Numbered from the stretch's first letter, positions 46,000 through 55,445 are shown. The stretch: 64,000 nt of DNA from Angelakisella sp. (GCA_020024555.1 JAHHTQ010000007.1:8728-72727); one strand, 5' to 3'. A program made the numbers and translations. Notes: generated by a model from the letters alone, not told the origin.

Positions 46000-46359
46000 T
46001 TATCGTGTATTTCGTATTTTTATTGTACAGAAAATCAAAAATACTATTATATCAAAAAAAGTACCCGTAATAATCAAATTCCAGTTTGAAAGCATACCGG
46101 GTTGCGCAAAATAGGTTAGTACCATATTTATGATTGCCGTAACCGCAAAAATAAACAGACATAACCTAAGTTTTTTTCCGCTTAACTTTTTTACATAAGT
46201 TAATAATGTAATAAGTAGTGTGATTATTGAACAGATAACAGTCAAAACAACCACCGATGTCGGTAAAATCATAATTTCAAGATAGTACATAGAACCTATA
46301 ATGACAAGTCTTGATAATGAATATATAGCTATTGCGAGCATTAAAAAAGTTCTTATCAT
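46000..46359 (-). CDS. Four-helix membrane protein of unknown function
   Basis: This 119-residue protein consists almost wholly of four hydrophobic helices (about residues 3-25, 31-56, 66-86, 93-113) joined by short loops with Lys/Arg on one side. I recognise no family. Its ribosome binding site GAGGAG overlaps the end of the DUF4364-like gene six bases upstream, so the two are translationally coupled, and it may work with that regulator. Confidence 0.75.
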   Translation of the reverse strand: MIRTFLMLAIAIYSLSRLVIIGSMYYLEIMILPTSVVVLTVICSIITLLITLLTYVKKLSGKKLRLCLFIFAVTAIINMVLTYFAQPGMLSNWNLIITGTFFDIIVFLIFCTIKIRNTR

Positions 46360-46365
46360 AGTATT

Positions 46366-46977
46366 TTAGTTCTCCTCGGTAGTGCTTGTTTCAGTTTCTT
46401 CCTGCTCTGTTAATTTACCGAATGTTTTGTAGTCACCGGTAAGAATAGAGAATATTCCTTTGTATACAGTAAGCGGGTCATTCAGTATACGTTTTTTTAC
46501 TTCCCAACACTGTTCGATTGTTGGGAAAAACATTTTTACAGTCAGTAAGTCCGAACCGATATCTTTCATTACAAGAGAAAGTTCATATCCGTCATCTGTT
46601 TTTACAATGTCTATGTTATTTTCCTGTTCACGATGCAAAAGTTTAAGAATATTAATCAGCGCGCCCATAGCCCTGTCCTTTACAGACGCAGGTAGGTTCT
46701 TTTCAAATTCCAATGCTGTCTGCTCTCCAAGGGGAGACAGCACATACAGTCCTTTTTGTTCTGTCTCTGTTAAATGTCCTTTTTCAACTAGTAGCTGTGT
46801 TGCAGAGGTAACTTCAAAATAATTCACAAGTTCTTCTTCCACAACTGCTTTGGCAAGTTGTTCAAGAGTTACAGGTTCGCCTGCGCCACGAACCATATAA
46901 CACAGTAAAATTATTATTTGATGTGTTGTTGTAATTCCACCCGGTCTTACACCTTCTGAAAGAGCGTTAAAATCCAT
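46366..46977 (-). CDS. DUF4364-like winged-helix regulator
   Basis: This 203-residue protein starts at 46977, where GGAGG lies six bases before the ATG; an in-frame ATG at 46989 overlaps that site. The N-terminal half (about residues 15-80: QIIILLCYMVRGAGEPVTLE and a helix-turn-helix up to TEQKGLYVLSPLGE) looks like a winged helix, and the C-terminal half is a ligand-binding-like alpha/beta domain. It resembles DUF4364 proteins common in Clostridia; I am moderately sure. The last residues are acidic/Thr-rich. Confidence 0.7.
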   Translation of the reverse strand: MDFNALSEGVRPGGITTTHQIIILLCYMVRGAGEPVTLEQLAKAVVEEELVNYFEVTSATQLLVEKGHLTETEQKGLYVLSPLGEQTALEFEKNLPASVKDRAMGALINILKLLHREQENNIDIVKTDDGYELSLVMKDIGSDLLTVKMFFPTIEQCWEVKKRILNDPLTVYKGIFSILTGDYKTFGKLTEQEETETSTTEEN

Positions 46978-47019
46978 AAATGCCTCCATTATTTACTTTA
47001 TAAAAACAATAATAGTACA

Positions 47020-47058
47020 ATTAATAATTACTACCAGAATATTGGTATCAGTATTAAT
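47020..47058. promoter_or_regulatory. Imperfect dyad between divergent genes
   Basis: ATTAATAATTACTACCA (47020-47036) and TGGTATCAGTATTAAT (47043-47058) pair with a few mismatches. It lies in the divergent intergenic region between the winged-helix gene and the VTT gene, so it may be an operator. Confidence 0.35.
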
Positions 47059-47201
47059 AAAATTTACAAATAATTGTTTATTAATACACGTTTGTATTGT
47101 ATCATATATTTATAATTAACACAAGATACTAATATATCTTAGATGTAACTATTAATTAATATATTTTTAAATTTATATTGAAAGGTTAGTTTTTTACAGT
47201 G

Positions 47202-47873
47202 ATGAAAGAAATATCAAAGAAAGTAGTATTGTCAATAATTATAGTCATATTAGCCCTAGCGTTCTGTATACTTTGTCTGCCGCTTTTTAAATATATGGTA
47301 ACAAAGAATTTTCAAATAGATTTGGCAAAATTTGTAAATTCGGTTGGCGTATGGGGAATGCTTGTACTGTTTATGGTACAATGTCTGCAAATTGTAATTG
47401 CGATTATTCCCGGAGAACCCATAGAGCTTGTTGCCGGCGCGATGTATGGTACATTTGGCGGTATGGCTATATGTCTTTTTGGAATACTGGTATCAAGCGG
47501 TATAATGTTCTATTTTACACGAAAACTCGGAAAAGAAAAAATAAAGCATTCAAAAATATATCCTAAAATTACAAAATACTCTTTTTTGACAAATGAAAAA
47601 AAGCTTGAAAGTATGGTATTTGTTTTATATTTTATTCCGGGTACGCCAAAGGATTTATTGGTTTATATATGCGCGTTGACAGATATTTCTTTCAAAAGAT
47701 TTTTGATACTGTCAACAGTTGCGCGTATTCCTTCGGTAATAACATCTACAATGGCGGGAGCATCTTTTGCAACAGGTAATCATTTATTGATGATTGTAAT
47801 TTTTATCATAACAGGTATTGCAGGAGCCTTGGGAATTTGGTACCATAATAAAAAGTTTGAAAATAAAAAATAA
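47202..47873 (+). CDS. VTT-domain (TVP38/TMEM64-DedA type) membrane protein
   Basis: This 223-residue protein has about five to six hydrophobic segments and the VTT pattern: IIPGEPIELVAGAMYGTFGG, a short amphipathic loop, and FIPGTPKDLLVYICALTD followed by FLILSTVARIPS. VTT proteins act in lipid flipping or transport (undecaprenyl phosphate or phospholipid). Its role here is inferred only from family. The start may be GTG at 47199 or ATG at 47202; AAAGG lies 13-16 bases upstream. Confidence 0.85.
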   Translation: MKEISKKVVLSIIIVILALAFCILCLPLFKYMVTKNFQIDLAKFVNSVGVWGMLVLFMVQCLQIVIAIIPGEPIELVAGAMYGTFGGMAICLFGILVSSGIMFYFTRKLGKEKIKHSKIYPKITKYSFLTNEKKLESMVFVLYFIPGTPKDLLVYICALTDISFKRFLILSTVARIPSVITSTMAGASFATGNHLLMIVIFIITGIAGALGIWYHNKKFENKK

Positions 47874-47909
47874 AATATATAAATAATTTAAGAAAGGAAA
47901 CGATAAAAA

Positions 47910-48485
47910 ATGGGAATAAATTTAGAAGAATTCAATAAACTTAGAGACGAACTGCAAATATGTAATGCTTGCGAACTTTTTATGACACGCAAAAATGTTG
48001 TTTTCGGCGACGGCAATCCGAATGCGAAAATATTACTGATAGGCGAAGCTCCGGGAGAGTGTGAGGATAATACAGGATTACCATTTGTGGGCAGAGGGGG
48101 TAAACTCCTTACAGAGATGTTAAAAGAAATCGGACTTAAAAGAGAAGAAGACTATTATATAATAAATATGTTAAAGTGTCGTCCGCCACAAAATCGTGAT
48201 CCACGTCCCAATGAAATGAAAGCGTGCAGTAAATATCTGCAAAGACAAATTGAACTTATAGACCCTGAAATAATTGTCTGTGTTGGAAGAATAGCCGCTA
48301 TGCAATTAATAAAGCCCGATTTTAAAGTTACAAAAGAACATGGCGAATTTTTTGAAAAAGACGGAAGAATTTATATGGGAACATTTCACCCTGCCGCAAT
48401 TTTGCGTAATATGATGCAAAAACCGTTCGCTATGGAAGATTTAAAAAAATTAAAAGAATATATAGATATACATAAATACAAATAA
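47910..48485 (+). CDS. Uracil-DNA glycosylase, family 4 (Fe-S)
   Basis: This 191-residue enzyme removes uracil from DNA. It has the cluster cysteines of family 4: ICNACEL at the N-terminus, then MLKCRPPQNRDPRP and MKACSKYL. Motif A is GEAPGECEDNTGLPFVG and motif B is TFHPAAILRN. AAGGAAA precedes the ATG. It follows the VTT gene by 36 bases, likely in one transcript, with a terminator at 48553-48590. Confidence 0.93.
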   Translation: MGINLEEFNKLRDELQICNACELFMTRKNVVFGDGNPNAKILLIGEAPGECEDNTGLPFVGRGGKLLTEMLKEIGLKREEDYYIINMLKCRPPQNRDPRPNEMKACSKYLQRQIELIDPEIIVCVGRIAAMQLIKPDFKVTKEHGEFFEKDGRIYMGTFHPAAILRNMMQKPFAMEDLKKLKEYIDIHKYK

Positions 48486-48552
48486 CAATTTAAATTAAAT
48501 AATAATATTAACAGAATAACTTATAATATAAAGACAGGTTAAAAAAACAGAA

Positions 48553-48590
48553 ATGGAGCATATCAGATTCGATACGCTCCGTTTTTGTTT
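48553..48590 (+). terminator. Terminator after the uracil-DNA glycosylase gene
   Basis: GGAGCATATC pairs with GATACGCTCC, followed by TTTTTGTTTTT. Confidence 0.85.
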
Positions 48591-48709
48591 TTATTATAAA
48601 AGTTGGAATTGCGATAAATAGAACTTTTTAGATTGATTTGTTGTGTTTTTCTATATTGCAATTTCTGTTTTTCACATTTGTTTGATATATAATATAGTAT
48701 GATAAACTG

Positions 48710-49144
48710 TTACATCAATTTTTTTATCTGAGAATAGACATTTTCTATTTCAGTTTCACCGGAAATTATATGAATATTATGTACTGTATCATCAAAGCAA
48801 CCATGTTTTTGTTCCAACATAGCTGTTACGGGAGGTGGAAGGGTTCCCTTCATTCGCTTTGCAAATCTCTCTTTAATCTGTTCTAAGTCCGCTGTAACCA
48901 AAATACGTATAGCTTTTTCAGGTAGCAAGTGTAAATGTTGAGGTTCAGAAATAACATAGATAATATTTTCGCCATTGACAGCATCTTCCAGCTTTTTCTC
49001 AAACATTTTTAGCGCAATACCTTCACTTTTTGCCAAACGTAAATAATCCTTTCCGGTATAAATTTCACAAGGTATCTTCTCATTTATTTTTTCAGCAAGA
49101 GTAGATTTTCCTGTGCAACTTTCCCCGATAATTCCAATAACCAT
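48710..49144 (-). CDS. Small P-loop nucleoside/nucleotide kinase-like protein
   Basis: This 144-residue protein starts at 49144, where AAAGGAG lies eight bases upstream; a start 24 codons earlier has no such site. It has Walker A GESCTGKST at the very N-terminus, a hhhh-E segment IIYVISEPQ as a likely Walker B, and an Arg-rich lid (IKERFAKRMKGTLPPP). The size and layout fit a small AAA_18/cytidylate-kinase-like enzyme. The substrate is unknown. Confidence 0.75.
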   Translation of the reverse strand: MVIGIIGESCTGKSTLAEKINEKIPCEIYTGKDYLRLAKSEGIALKMFEKKLEDAVNGENIIYVISEPQHLHLLPEKAIRILVTADLEQIKERFAKRMKGTLPPPVTAMLEQKHGCFDDTVHNIHIISGETEIENVYSQIKKLM

Positions 49145-49356
49145 ATTATTTCTCCTTTTATATTCACTTGTAAAAATTATGATGATGTGCTTAGAGATAT
49201 GTGTACTACAAATCAATAAGGATAATAAATCTTTTTTTTCGTATCATTGTCAAAAACATATTTTTAAAATCTTACAGAAAAATATTTCACTACAAAATAT
49301 ACACAAAAGCTCTACTCTGTTTTTATTCTGATTACGATAATTTAGAAAAATAAGTT

Positions 49357-50694
49357 TTACTTTTTTAATTTCTTTAACAGAGAATTTTTTAGTATATCTT
49401 TTATTGGTTCAGCGCCTCCCATAGTATTTCCATAGCTTTCGCAATATAGTCTTAACATATTATAACCGTATAGCATAGCTGTTCCTTTAAAATGTTCCTC
49501 TGATGTATTCTCTGATGTCAGATGTTTGCACCATACATTCTCGCCGTCTGTGAGAGCTATTGTACATATAGAAGTATCATTATTAAACTCATCGTTTTTT
49601 ACGGTAATTGCAATGCCAAGTGAAGTATGGGCTTTTTGCATAGCTGAATACGCCATAGCTGTTGCAACGGATTTTCCTGTAACTCCGTGTTTATCCACAA
49701 GCCACACGGGGATATTAAGCGAAGTAAGTCTTTCCTGACCTTTAAATACAGAGCCGTCTTTAAAAATTTTGTCTATGTACTCGTGGAATGAAAGAGTATC
49801 CGAAAATATGCCTTTTGTGCCTGTTTCGGCGACGGCAAGAGTTATTTCGTGGGAATAAAGCATTTCGCAAGCTATATCCCATAAAAATCTGTCTGAATAG
49901 CAGTATATACATTCACCGAGAATATCCCTTAATTGTTCAAGGCAATTTTGTATTATTATATCAGGCGAAATATTACCTTCTCTGCGGGCATTAAGTATAA
50001 TGGCATAATCACCCTGTTTATATACGCAACTGATAGTTGGATTGTTGTTGTTTAAATATGGTTGAAGTAGTTCCCCCACAGATTTTTTTCCGAAATCGGC
50101 GGCTTTTATGACATGTTTAACTTTCATTGACATATCACTGTATATATTTTGTTCGGCTGGGTCATTTCTTTGGCAAAAGCTGATAATATATTCGGTTACC
50201 GAGCCTTTAAATATTTTTGATATTTCACTTGGGCATATAGGAAGCACAAAAATAAGTTGTTTTTGTGAAGTAACAGCATAACTTTGCACATAAGATGTAT
50301 TTGATGGCAGCAGTATTGCGGCTTCGGGAATTGTTGAAAAATCTGCTATATGGTCAAGCGGTAAATTTTCGTTTCTGTTAAATGCGCATTCAGATATAGT
50401 ATCTGATGATTTTTGACTTTTTATAACAGACATAGAAAGTCCGTTAGCAATAGCTTGTGAAATTAAAGAATAAGATTTTGGGTTGTCGTTTGACAGTATA
50501 AACAGTATATCACAATCAAAAATAGCGTTACCTATTTCTGACATATAGCTTTGTAAATCACCTTTTAATTCTCCGCCACGTATAACTTCTACATTAGTTG
50601 TTGCTATGCTTTCTTTTATTAAATCAATATCAGTATTTATAAAATTACTGTAAGCATTACTGTCACCTGTTGTGACTATTACTGCTCTCATCAT
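49357..50694 (-). CDS. Divergent CinA-like protein, likely catalytically dead
   Basis: This 445-residue protein matches CinA in outline: an N-terminal molybdopterin-binding-like domain (VIVTTGD..., with LPICPSEISKIF where CinA has LPGPPSELKPMF), a middle region, and a C-terminal PncC-type domain (about 285-440). Key residues are lost: the CinA TGGLGPTxDD motif reads LSNDNPKSY, and the catalytic AESCTGG of the nicotinamide-nucleotide amidase reads AETGTKG, without Ser. It is 36 bases downstream of thiI, in the nifS-thiI operon. It may be a regulatory or structural remnant. AGGAGG precedes the ATG. Confidence 0.75.
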   Translation of the reverse strand: MMRAVIVTTGDSNAYSNFINTDIDLIKESIATTNVEVIRGGELKGDLQSYMSEIGNAIFDCDILFILSNDNPKSYSLISQAIANGLSMSVIKSQKSSDTISECAFNRNENLPLDHIADFSTIPEAAILLPSNTSYVQSYAVTSQKQLIFVLPICPSEISKIFKGSVTEYIISFCQRNDPAEQNIYSDMSMKVKHVIKAADFGKKSVGELLQPYLNNNNPTISCVYKQGDYAIILNARREGNISPDIIIQNCLEQLRDILGECIYCYSDRFLWDIACEMLYSHEITLAVAETGTKGIFSDTLSFHEYIDKIFKDGSVFKGQERLTSLNIPVWLVDKHGVTGKSVATAMAYSAMQKAHTSLGIAITVKNDEFNNDTSICTIALTDGENVWCKHLTSENTSEEHFKGTAMLYGYNMLRLYCESYGNTMGGAEPIKDILKNSLLKKLKK

Positions 50695-50730
50695 TTACTA
50701 TCCTCCTCTGTTTTTTTATCTTTCTAAAAA

Positions 50731-51912
50731 TTATAATTCCAAATTGATGTTTATAAGTTCTGCTTCTTCTATACATTTGTTTACAATTTCTTCGGGAATG
50801 CCCATTTCTTCCTCATTTGCAAGTATTTCGGCAAGTGATGGTTTTGTTTTTGGGTGTTTTGGTGTAAACACTGTACAACAATCTTCATAAGGCAAAATAG
50901 ATGTTTCAAAAGTATCTATCTTGCGTGCAATACGTACTATTTCTTCTTTATCCATACCGATAAGCGGGCGAAGAACAGGCATTTCTGTTGCTATATCCGT
51001 ACATGCAATAGCCTGCAAAGTTTGGCTTGCAACCTGACCGACACTTTCGCCTGTAACAAGTCCGTTGCTGCCTTCGTTTTTGGATATTGCCTCTGCTATT
51101 TTCATCATATATCTACGCATAGCGATAGTAAATAAATCTTCTTTACATCTGTCACGCAAAACTTCCTGCATTTCTGTAAAAGGTACGATATATAGTTTCA
51201 TACGTCCTGTATATGGAACCATTTTTTTTGCAAGCATAATAACTTTTTCTTTTGCGCGTTCACTTGTGTATGGTGGGCTTGCGAAGTGTACGCATACTAT
51301 TTCAAGTCCACGTTTTGCCATCATATATCCGGCAACAGGGCTATCGATACCTCCTGAAAGCAAAAGTGTGGCTTTACCGCCTGTGCTTACAGGTATACCG
51401 CCTGCGCCGAGAAGTTGGTCAACGTGTATATACGCGCCTTTTTCACGTACTTCAACAGTAACTGTTACTTGTGGATTTTGCACATCTACTTGTAGATGTG
51501 GGAATGCGTCAAGAAGTACTCCGCCAAGCTCACGACAAATTTCAGGTGAATTCATAGCAAAAGATTTATCGGAACGTTTTGCCGTTACTTTAAATGTACG
51601 TGTGTTTTCAAGTATATCTTTCAAATATTCTTTTGTTGCGCCGCATATTGTGTCAAAGTCTTTTTCCACCATACACGCAGGCGTAAGGGCAGCTATGCCG
51701 AAAACAGTTTTCAGTCTTTCCAAAACAAGCGACATATCAGCTTTATCATCAAGATTTTCAACGAAGATTGCGGATTGTGACTTTGTTATTTGAAATCTGC
51801 CCAAATCCTTTATTCTTCGACCCATATTTTTTATAAGTACGTTCTCGAAATTGTATCTGTTCATACCTTTAAGCACAATTTCGCCACTTTTAACAAGTAT
51901 TATCTCTTTCAT
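50731..51912 (-). CDS. thiI: tRNA 4-thiouridine synthetase ThiI
   Basis: This 393-residue protein transfers sulfur to uridine 8 of tRNA. It has the N-terminal ferredoxin-like and THUMP domains and the PP-loop LLSGGIDSPVAGYM (about residue 183). The rhodanese extension of E. coli ThiI is absent, as in Bacillus, where a dedicated cysteine desulfurase supplies sulfur. That desulfurase is the upstream gene here. Confidence 0.95.
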   Translation of the reverse strand: MKEIILVKSGEIVLKGMNRYNFENVLIKNMGRRIKDLGRFQITKSQSAIFVENLDDKADMSLVLERLKTVFGIAALTPACMVEKDFDTICGATKEYLKDILENTRTFKVTAKRSDKSFAMNSPEICRELGGVLLDAFPHLQVDVQNPQVTVTVEVREKGAYIHVDQLLGAGGIPVSTGGKATLLLSGGIDSPVAGYMMAKRGLEIVCVHFASPPYTSERAKEKVIMLAKKMVPYTGRMKLYIVPFTEMQEVLRDRCKEDLFTIAMRRYMMKIAEAISKNEGSNGLVTGESVGQVASQTLQAIACTDIATEMPVLRPLIGMDKEEIVRIARKIDTFETSILPYEDCCTVFTPKHPKTKPSLAEILANEEEMGIPEEIVNKCIEEAELININLEL

Positions 51913-51949
51913 ATTATTTTTTAAAACTCCCGGTAATCTTTTTATAGTA

Positions 51950-51984
51950 GTTGGGACATTGTAAAAACAGACAAAGTCCCAATT
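51950..51984 (-). other. Hairpin between desulfurase gene and thiI
   Basis: TTGGGAC and GTCCCAA form a seven-pair stem around a 20-base loop. No T-run follows in the minus direction, so it is not a clear terminator. Confidence 0.35.
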
Positions 51985-51988
51985 TGTT

Positions 51989-53125
51989 TTATTTTGCTTT
52001 TTTTATGCTCTGCATAGCCTCAGTCAGTTTTTCAAAGAAGAAATCTATTTCCTGTGTGGTATTGTATGGTGAAAAACTGATTCTTATTGCGCTGTCTATG
52101 CGTCGGTCACTAAGTCCCATAGCGGTTAGTACATGGCTCTTTTTACCTTTTGAACATGCAGAACCGGTACTTATATATATATCATATTTTTCTAAATAGT
52201 GTAAGATAATTTCCGAACGTATACCGACAATAGATATATTTATTATGTGAAAAGCACCGTTTTCAGGCGAATTTATATAGATACCGTCTATATACTTAAC
52301 TTTATCCATAAAGTAGTTATATAGTTCTTGTAGTTTTTGTTGGTTTTCATATAAATTATTATATATAATTTCGGCTGCCATACCCATAGCCGCAAAAGCG
52401 GGTACGTTTTCCGTACCGGAGTGTAATCCGCCTTCTTGCATAGAGCCGAAGTATAGCGGACGAACCCGTACACCTTTTCTTTTATATAGAAACGCAGAGC
52501 CTTTTGGCGCATATATTTTATGTCCGCTGGCTGTAATAAGGTCTATGTTTTTGAGCAGCGGAGCAAGTGAATATTTACCGTAAGCCTGTACGCAGTCGCT
52601 GTGCATAAGTACTTTTGGATTTCTGATTTTACATTTGTTTGCAATCTTCACAACATCGTTTATAACGCCTGTTTCACTGTTTATGCACATTACCGAAACC
52701 AAAACAGTAGCGGGATTTACATATTGGGCAACGTTTTCAGCTGTTATTTCTCCCTGTTCGTTTGGGGCAACAAAAATAACTTCAAAACCACGATTCATCA
52801 GTTCTTTTCCAACTGCGATAACAGAAGAATGTTCGATAGCGGAAATTATCACTCTGTTTCCCTGTCGTTTATATGCTTCTGCAACACCTAGAACAGCCAA
52901 GTTATTAGCCTCTGTACCACAAGAAGAAAAAAATATTTCATCTGCTCTGCAAGATAAAGTTTTCGCTATTTTTTCTCTTGCTGTTGTAAGCAGTTTTTCT
53001 GCCATAAATCCTTTGTGATGAAGCGAGGAAGGATTGCCGTATTCATTTAGCATTATATCTTTTGCAAAGTCGGCAACTTCCGGCAAAACCCTTGTAGTAG
53101 CACTGTTGTCAAAATAAACTGTCAA
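51989..53125 (-). CDS. Cysteine desulfurase (NifS/IscS-like), partner of ThiI
   Basis: This 378-residue PLP enzyme takes sulfur from cysteine. The PLP lysine is in TASGHKIYAPKG and the catalytic Cys in STGSACSKG; the N-terminal DNSATTRVLPEV is typical. Its position directly before thiI, as with nifZ-thiI in Bacillus, suggests it serves tRNA thiolation rather than general Fe-S assembly. Promoter not identified. Confidence 0.94.
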   Translation of the reverse strand: MTVYFDNSATTRVLPEVADFAKDIMLNEYGNPSSLHHKGFMAEKLLTTAREKIAKTLSCRADEIFFSSCGTEANNLAVLGVAEAYKRQGNRVIISAIEHSSVIAVGKELMNRGFEVIFVAPNEQGEITAENVAQYVNPATVLVSVMCINSETGVINDVVKIANKCKIRNPKVLMHSDCVQAYGKYSLAPLLKNIDLITASGHKIYAPKGSAFLYKRKGVRVRPLYFGSMQEGGLHSGTENVPAFAAMGMAAEIIYNNLYENQQKLQELYNYFMDKVKYIDGIYINSPENGAFHIINISIVGIRSEIILHYLEKYDIYISTGSACSKGKKSHVLTAMGLSDRRIDSAIRISFSPYNTTQEIDFFFEKLTEAMQSIKKAK

Positions 53126-53474
53126 GACTTGTCACCTGTCTTTCTATACTTAAATATCTACATATTGAAAAATATTCAAAAAATTATAAATAATAATCAC
53201 ATAATTTTATAAAAACAAATTTGCATACCAAATTATTATAACCTATTTTCAGTTTTTTTTCAATGTAAAAAAATCAAAAATATAAAGATAATTAATCAAA
53301 TTGTCACAGCCTGTCAAAAAAGGTATAGCTATTCTTCATAATAACAAAGTATATAAAAGTTTTACTCAATTTTTTCAAAAAATTGCGGGTTCTTAGGCAG
53401 AACCTAAGACGTTTTCCACAGAAAACGGAACGCTTTTTCCGACAATAGTTTTTTTGACACACTGAGATGATTAA
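53126..53474. other. Intergenic region with element copy D
   Basis: About 180 AT-rich bases (the desulfurase promoter region) and then the short element at 53307-53464. No gene is seen. Confidence 0.6.
53307..53464 (+). mobile_element. MITE-like element copy D (short form, 158 bp)
   Basis: One end reads CAGCCTGTCAAAAAAGG; the other, on the opposite strand, reads CAGTGTGTCAAAAAAAC: clear terminal inverted repeats. The 21 bases before it (53286-53306) and after it (53465-53485) match at 18 of 21 positions. The right copy includes the last codons and stop of the SDR gene, so insertion duplicated that gene end. It lacks the roughly 110-base arm found in copies B and C. Confidence 0.85.
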
Positions 53475-54212
53475 TTAAATTATCATACCGCCATTTACGG
53501 AAATAATCTGTCCTGTAATATATTTAGCCTTTTCGGATACCAAAAAAGCTACTGTTTGCGCTATGTCATCAGCGCTACCGATATTGTTCAGTGGTATATC
53601 TTCACATAGAGCCTGCATATCTTCTTCGCTGAAATCTTGGTTCATATCTGTATCAATTACTCCCGGAGAAACGCAATTTACACGAATGTTCGACAATCCG
53701 ACTTCCTTTGCAAGCGCCTTTGTAAAACCTATCAGCGCAGCCTTTGATGCTGAATAGTGAACTTCACAGCTTGCTCCTACTTCACCCCACATAGAAGCGA
53801 TATTTACTATTGTACCTCTATGTACTTTTATCATATTCGGCAAGACGGATTTTGTGCATAAATAGGCGCTCTTTACATTTATATCAAACATATTGTCCCA
53901 GTCTTCTTCGGTTATGTCGGTAAATAATTTTTGCTGAGCAATACCCGCATTATTTATAAGTATTGTTACTTCTCCGATATCACGCACAATTTCGCTGTGC
54001 ATTTTTTCAACTTCACTTTTAATGGATACATTACATTTATATGTTAAACACTGTACATTATATGTGTCTTTTATATATTTGGCAAGAGTTTCAGCCTTAT
54101 CTCTGTTTTTATTATAATTAATGGCAATATCACAGCCCATTTTTGCAAGTTCCTCTGCTATTTTTGCGCCTATTCCACGTGAAGAACCGGTTACCAGTGC
54201 TATTTCTCTCAT
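53475..54212 (-). CDS. Short-chain dehydrogenase/reductase (FabG-like)
   Basis: This 245-residue NADP-dependent SDR has the cofactor motif GSSRGIGAKIAEE, NNAGIA, the catalytic Ser in VNIASMWGEVG and YSASK (Tyr and Lys). It resembles 3-oxoacyl-ACP reductase FabG and YmfI-type enzymes, but there is no fatty-acid cluster around it, so the substrate is open. It follows the pseudouridine synthase gene by 11 bases. Its 3' end abuts the repeat element. Confidence 0.9.
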   Translation of the reverse strand: MREIALVTGSSRGIGAKIAEELAKMGCDIAINYNKNRDKAETLAKYIKDTYNVQCLTYKCNVSIKSEVEKMHSEIVRDIGEVTILINNAGIAQQKLFTDITEEDWDNMFDINVKSAYLCTKSVLPNMIKVHRGTIVNIASMWGEVGASCEVHYSASKAALIGFTKALAKEVGLSNIRVNCVSPGVIDTDMNQDFSEEDMQALCEDIPLNNIGSADDIAQTVAFLVSEKAKYITGQIISVNGGMII

Positions 54213-54223
54213 AAAATTTCCCT

Positions 54224-55198
54224 CTACTGTATATTTTGGTTTTTCTCATATAAACTACTGATGTCAAAAGGTCTGTTTTTCAGTGTAAATGTTTTGTCTT
54301 TAAGATAATTTAAATGCTCGGCATCTGTGGTAAAAGAAAAAGTCAAACTGTATGAACAAAGCGCCTGATACTTAAATGGGAGTCCCCTGTTCATCTGCGC
54401 TGTGCCATATTTTGTTTCGCCGATAAGCGGGTGACCGATGTATGCCATATGCGCTCTTATTTGGTGTGTTCTCCCTGTATGGAGAGTAACTTCTATTAAT
54501 GAAAATTTATTGTCATTTTCAAGCACTTGGTATTCTGTGATAATTTTCAACCCGTTTTGTATAGGTCTGTTGAAAATTTCAACCTGTTTTTTGTCCGTGT
54601 CTTTTCTCAAAAAAGCGGTAACTGTGTTATGTTTTTCTTTTGGAACACCGAAAATAAGCGCGAGATATTTTTTGCTGATTTCCCTGTCTTTGATTTTTTG
54701 GTTAATTATACGTAAAGTTTGAGCATTTTTCGCGCAGATGACAATTCCGCTTGTGTTTCTGTCAATCCGGTTGCAAAGTGACGGAACAAAACTGTTTTCG
54801 TCACTTGGATTATAGGTTTTGTGATTATAGAGATAGTGAAGCACCCGATTTATAAGCGTATCGGGAGAATTACTTTCGTCTTCGTGAACGACAAGTCCCA
54901 CAGGCTTGTTTACCAGTAAAATATTATCGTCTTCATAAACAATATCAAGGCTGTCGCTAACCGATAAAAAAACAAAGGGATTGTCGGCAGTTATTAAAAA
55001 TTCGTCATTAACATAGACATCTACAATATCCCCTGTGATTAGTTTTGTGGATATTTCCGCGCGCTTTCTGTTAATTTTAATGTTTTTTGTGCGTATAGCT
55101 TTGTACATTATACTTTTGGGCATAGCGGGCGCCGCTTTTGTCAAAAACTTATCCAGCCTTTGCCCACTGTCATTTTCATTAATAATAAATTGTTTCAC
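54224..55198 (-). CDS. RluA-family pseudouridine synthase
   Basis: This 324-residue enzyme isomerises uridines in rRNA or tRNA. An N-terminal S4-like domain (GQRLDKFLTKA) is followed by the catalytic domain with RIDRNTSGIVICAKN (catalytic Asp) and LHTGRTHQIRAHM. It is of the RluC/RluD class; the target site cannot be told from sequence. Co-transcribed with the downstream SDR gene. Confidence 0.93.
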   Translation of the reverse strand: MKQFIINENDSGQRLDKFLTKAAPAMPKSIMYKAIRTKNIKINRKRAEISTKLITGDIVDVYVNDEFLITADNPFVFLSVSDSLDIVYEDDNILLVNKPVGLVVHEDESNSPDTLINRVLHYLYNHKTYNPSDENSFVPSLCNRIDRNTSGIVICAKNAQTLRIINQKIKDREISKKYLALIFGVPKEKHNTVTAFLRKDTDKKQVEIFNRPIQNGLKIITEYQVLENDNKFSLIEVTLHTGRTHQIRAHMAYIGHPLIGETKYGTAQMNRGLPFKYQALCSYSLTFSFTTDAEHLNYLKDKTFTLKNRPFDISSLYEKNQNIQ

Positions 55199-55374
55199 TG
55201 TTTCCCCCTGAATGTTTTACTGTTTAGTGTAATTTTATTTTTTCTCTCAAACATATCTTATAAATCTGTGGATTATAATTTTTGCGACTGAGACATATTG
55301 TCTGTGTCTTTTTTGTGGAAAAGGTATGTATTTTCTATAAAGTAACATACTTTTTGTATTTTAGTTTAATGACA

Positions 55375-55422
55375 AATAAATTCCCGTCGACAAATATGTG
55401 ACAGGAATTTATCTGTTTTTTT
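55375..55422 (-). terminator. Terminator of the ddl-argS gene cluster
   Basis: AATAAATTCCCGTC pairs with GACAGGAATTTAT around a loop. It lies 24 bases after the argS stop; T-richness on the minus strand is modest. Confidence 0.6.
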
Positions 55423-55445
55423 TATTATTGTTTTAATATTAATTT

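Noticed and set aside
51065..51793. 242-codon open frame on the plus strand
   Set aside because: It is antisense to thiI, Ser/Thr-rich by composition, and has no start signal; thiI explains the region.
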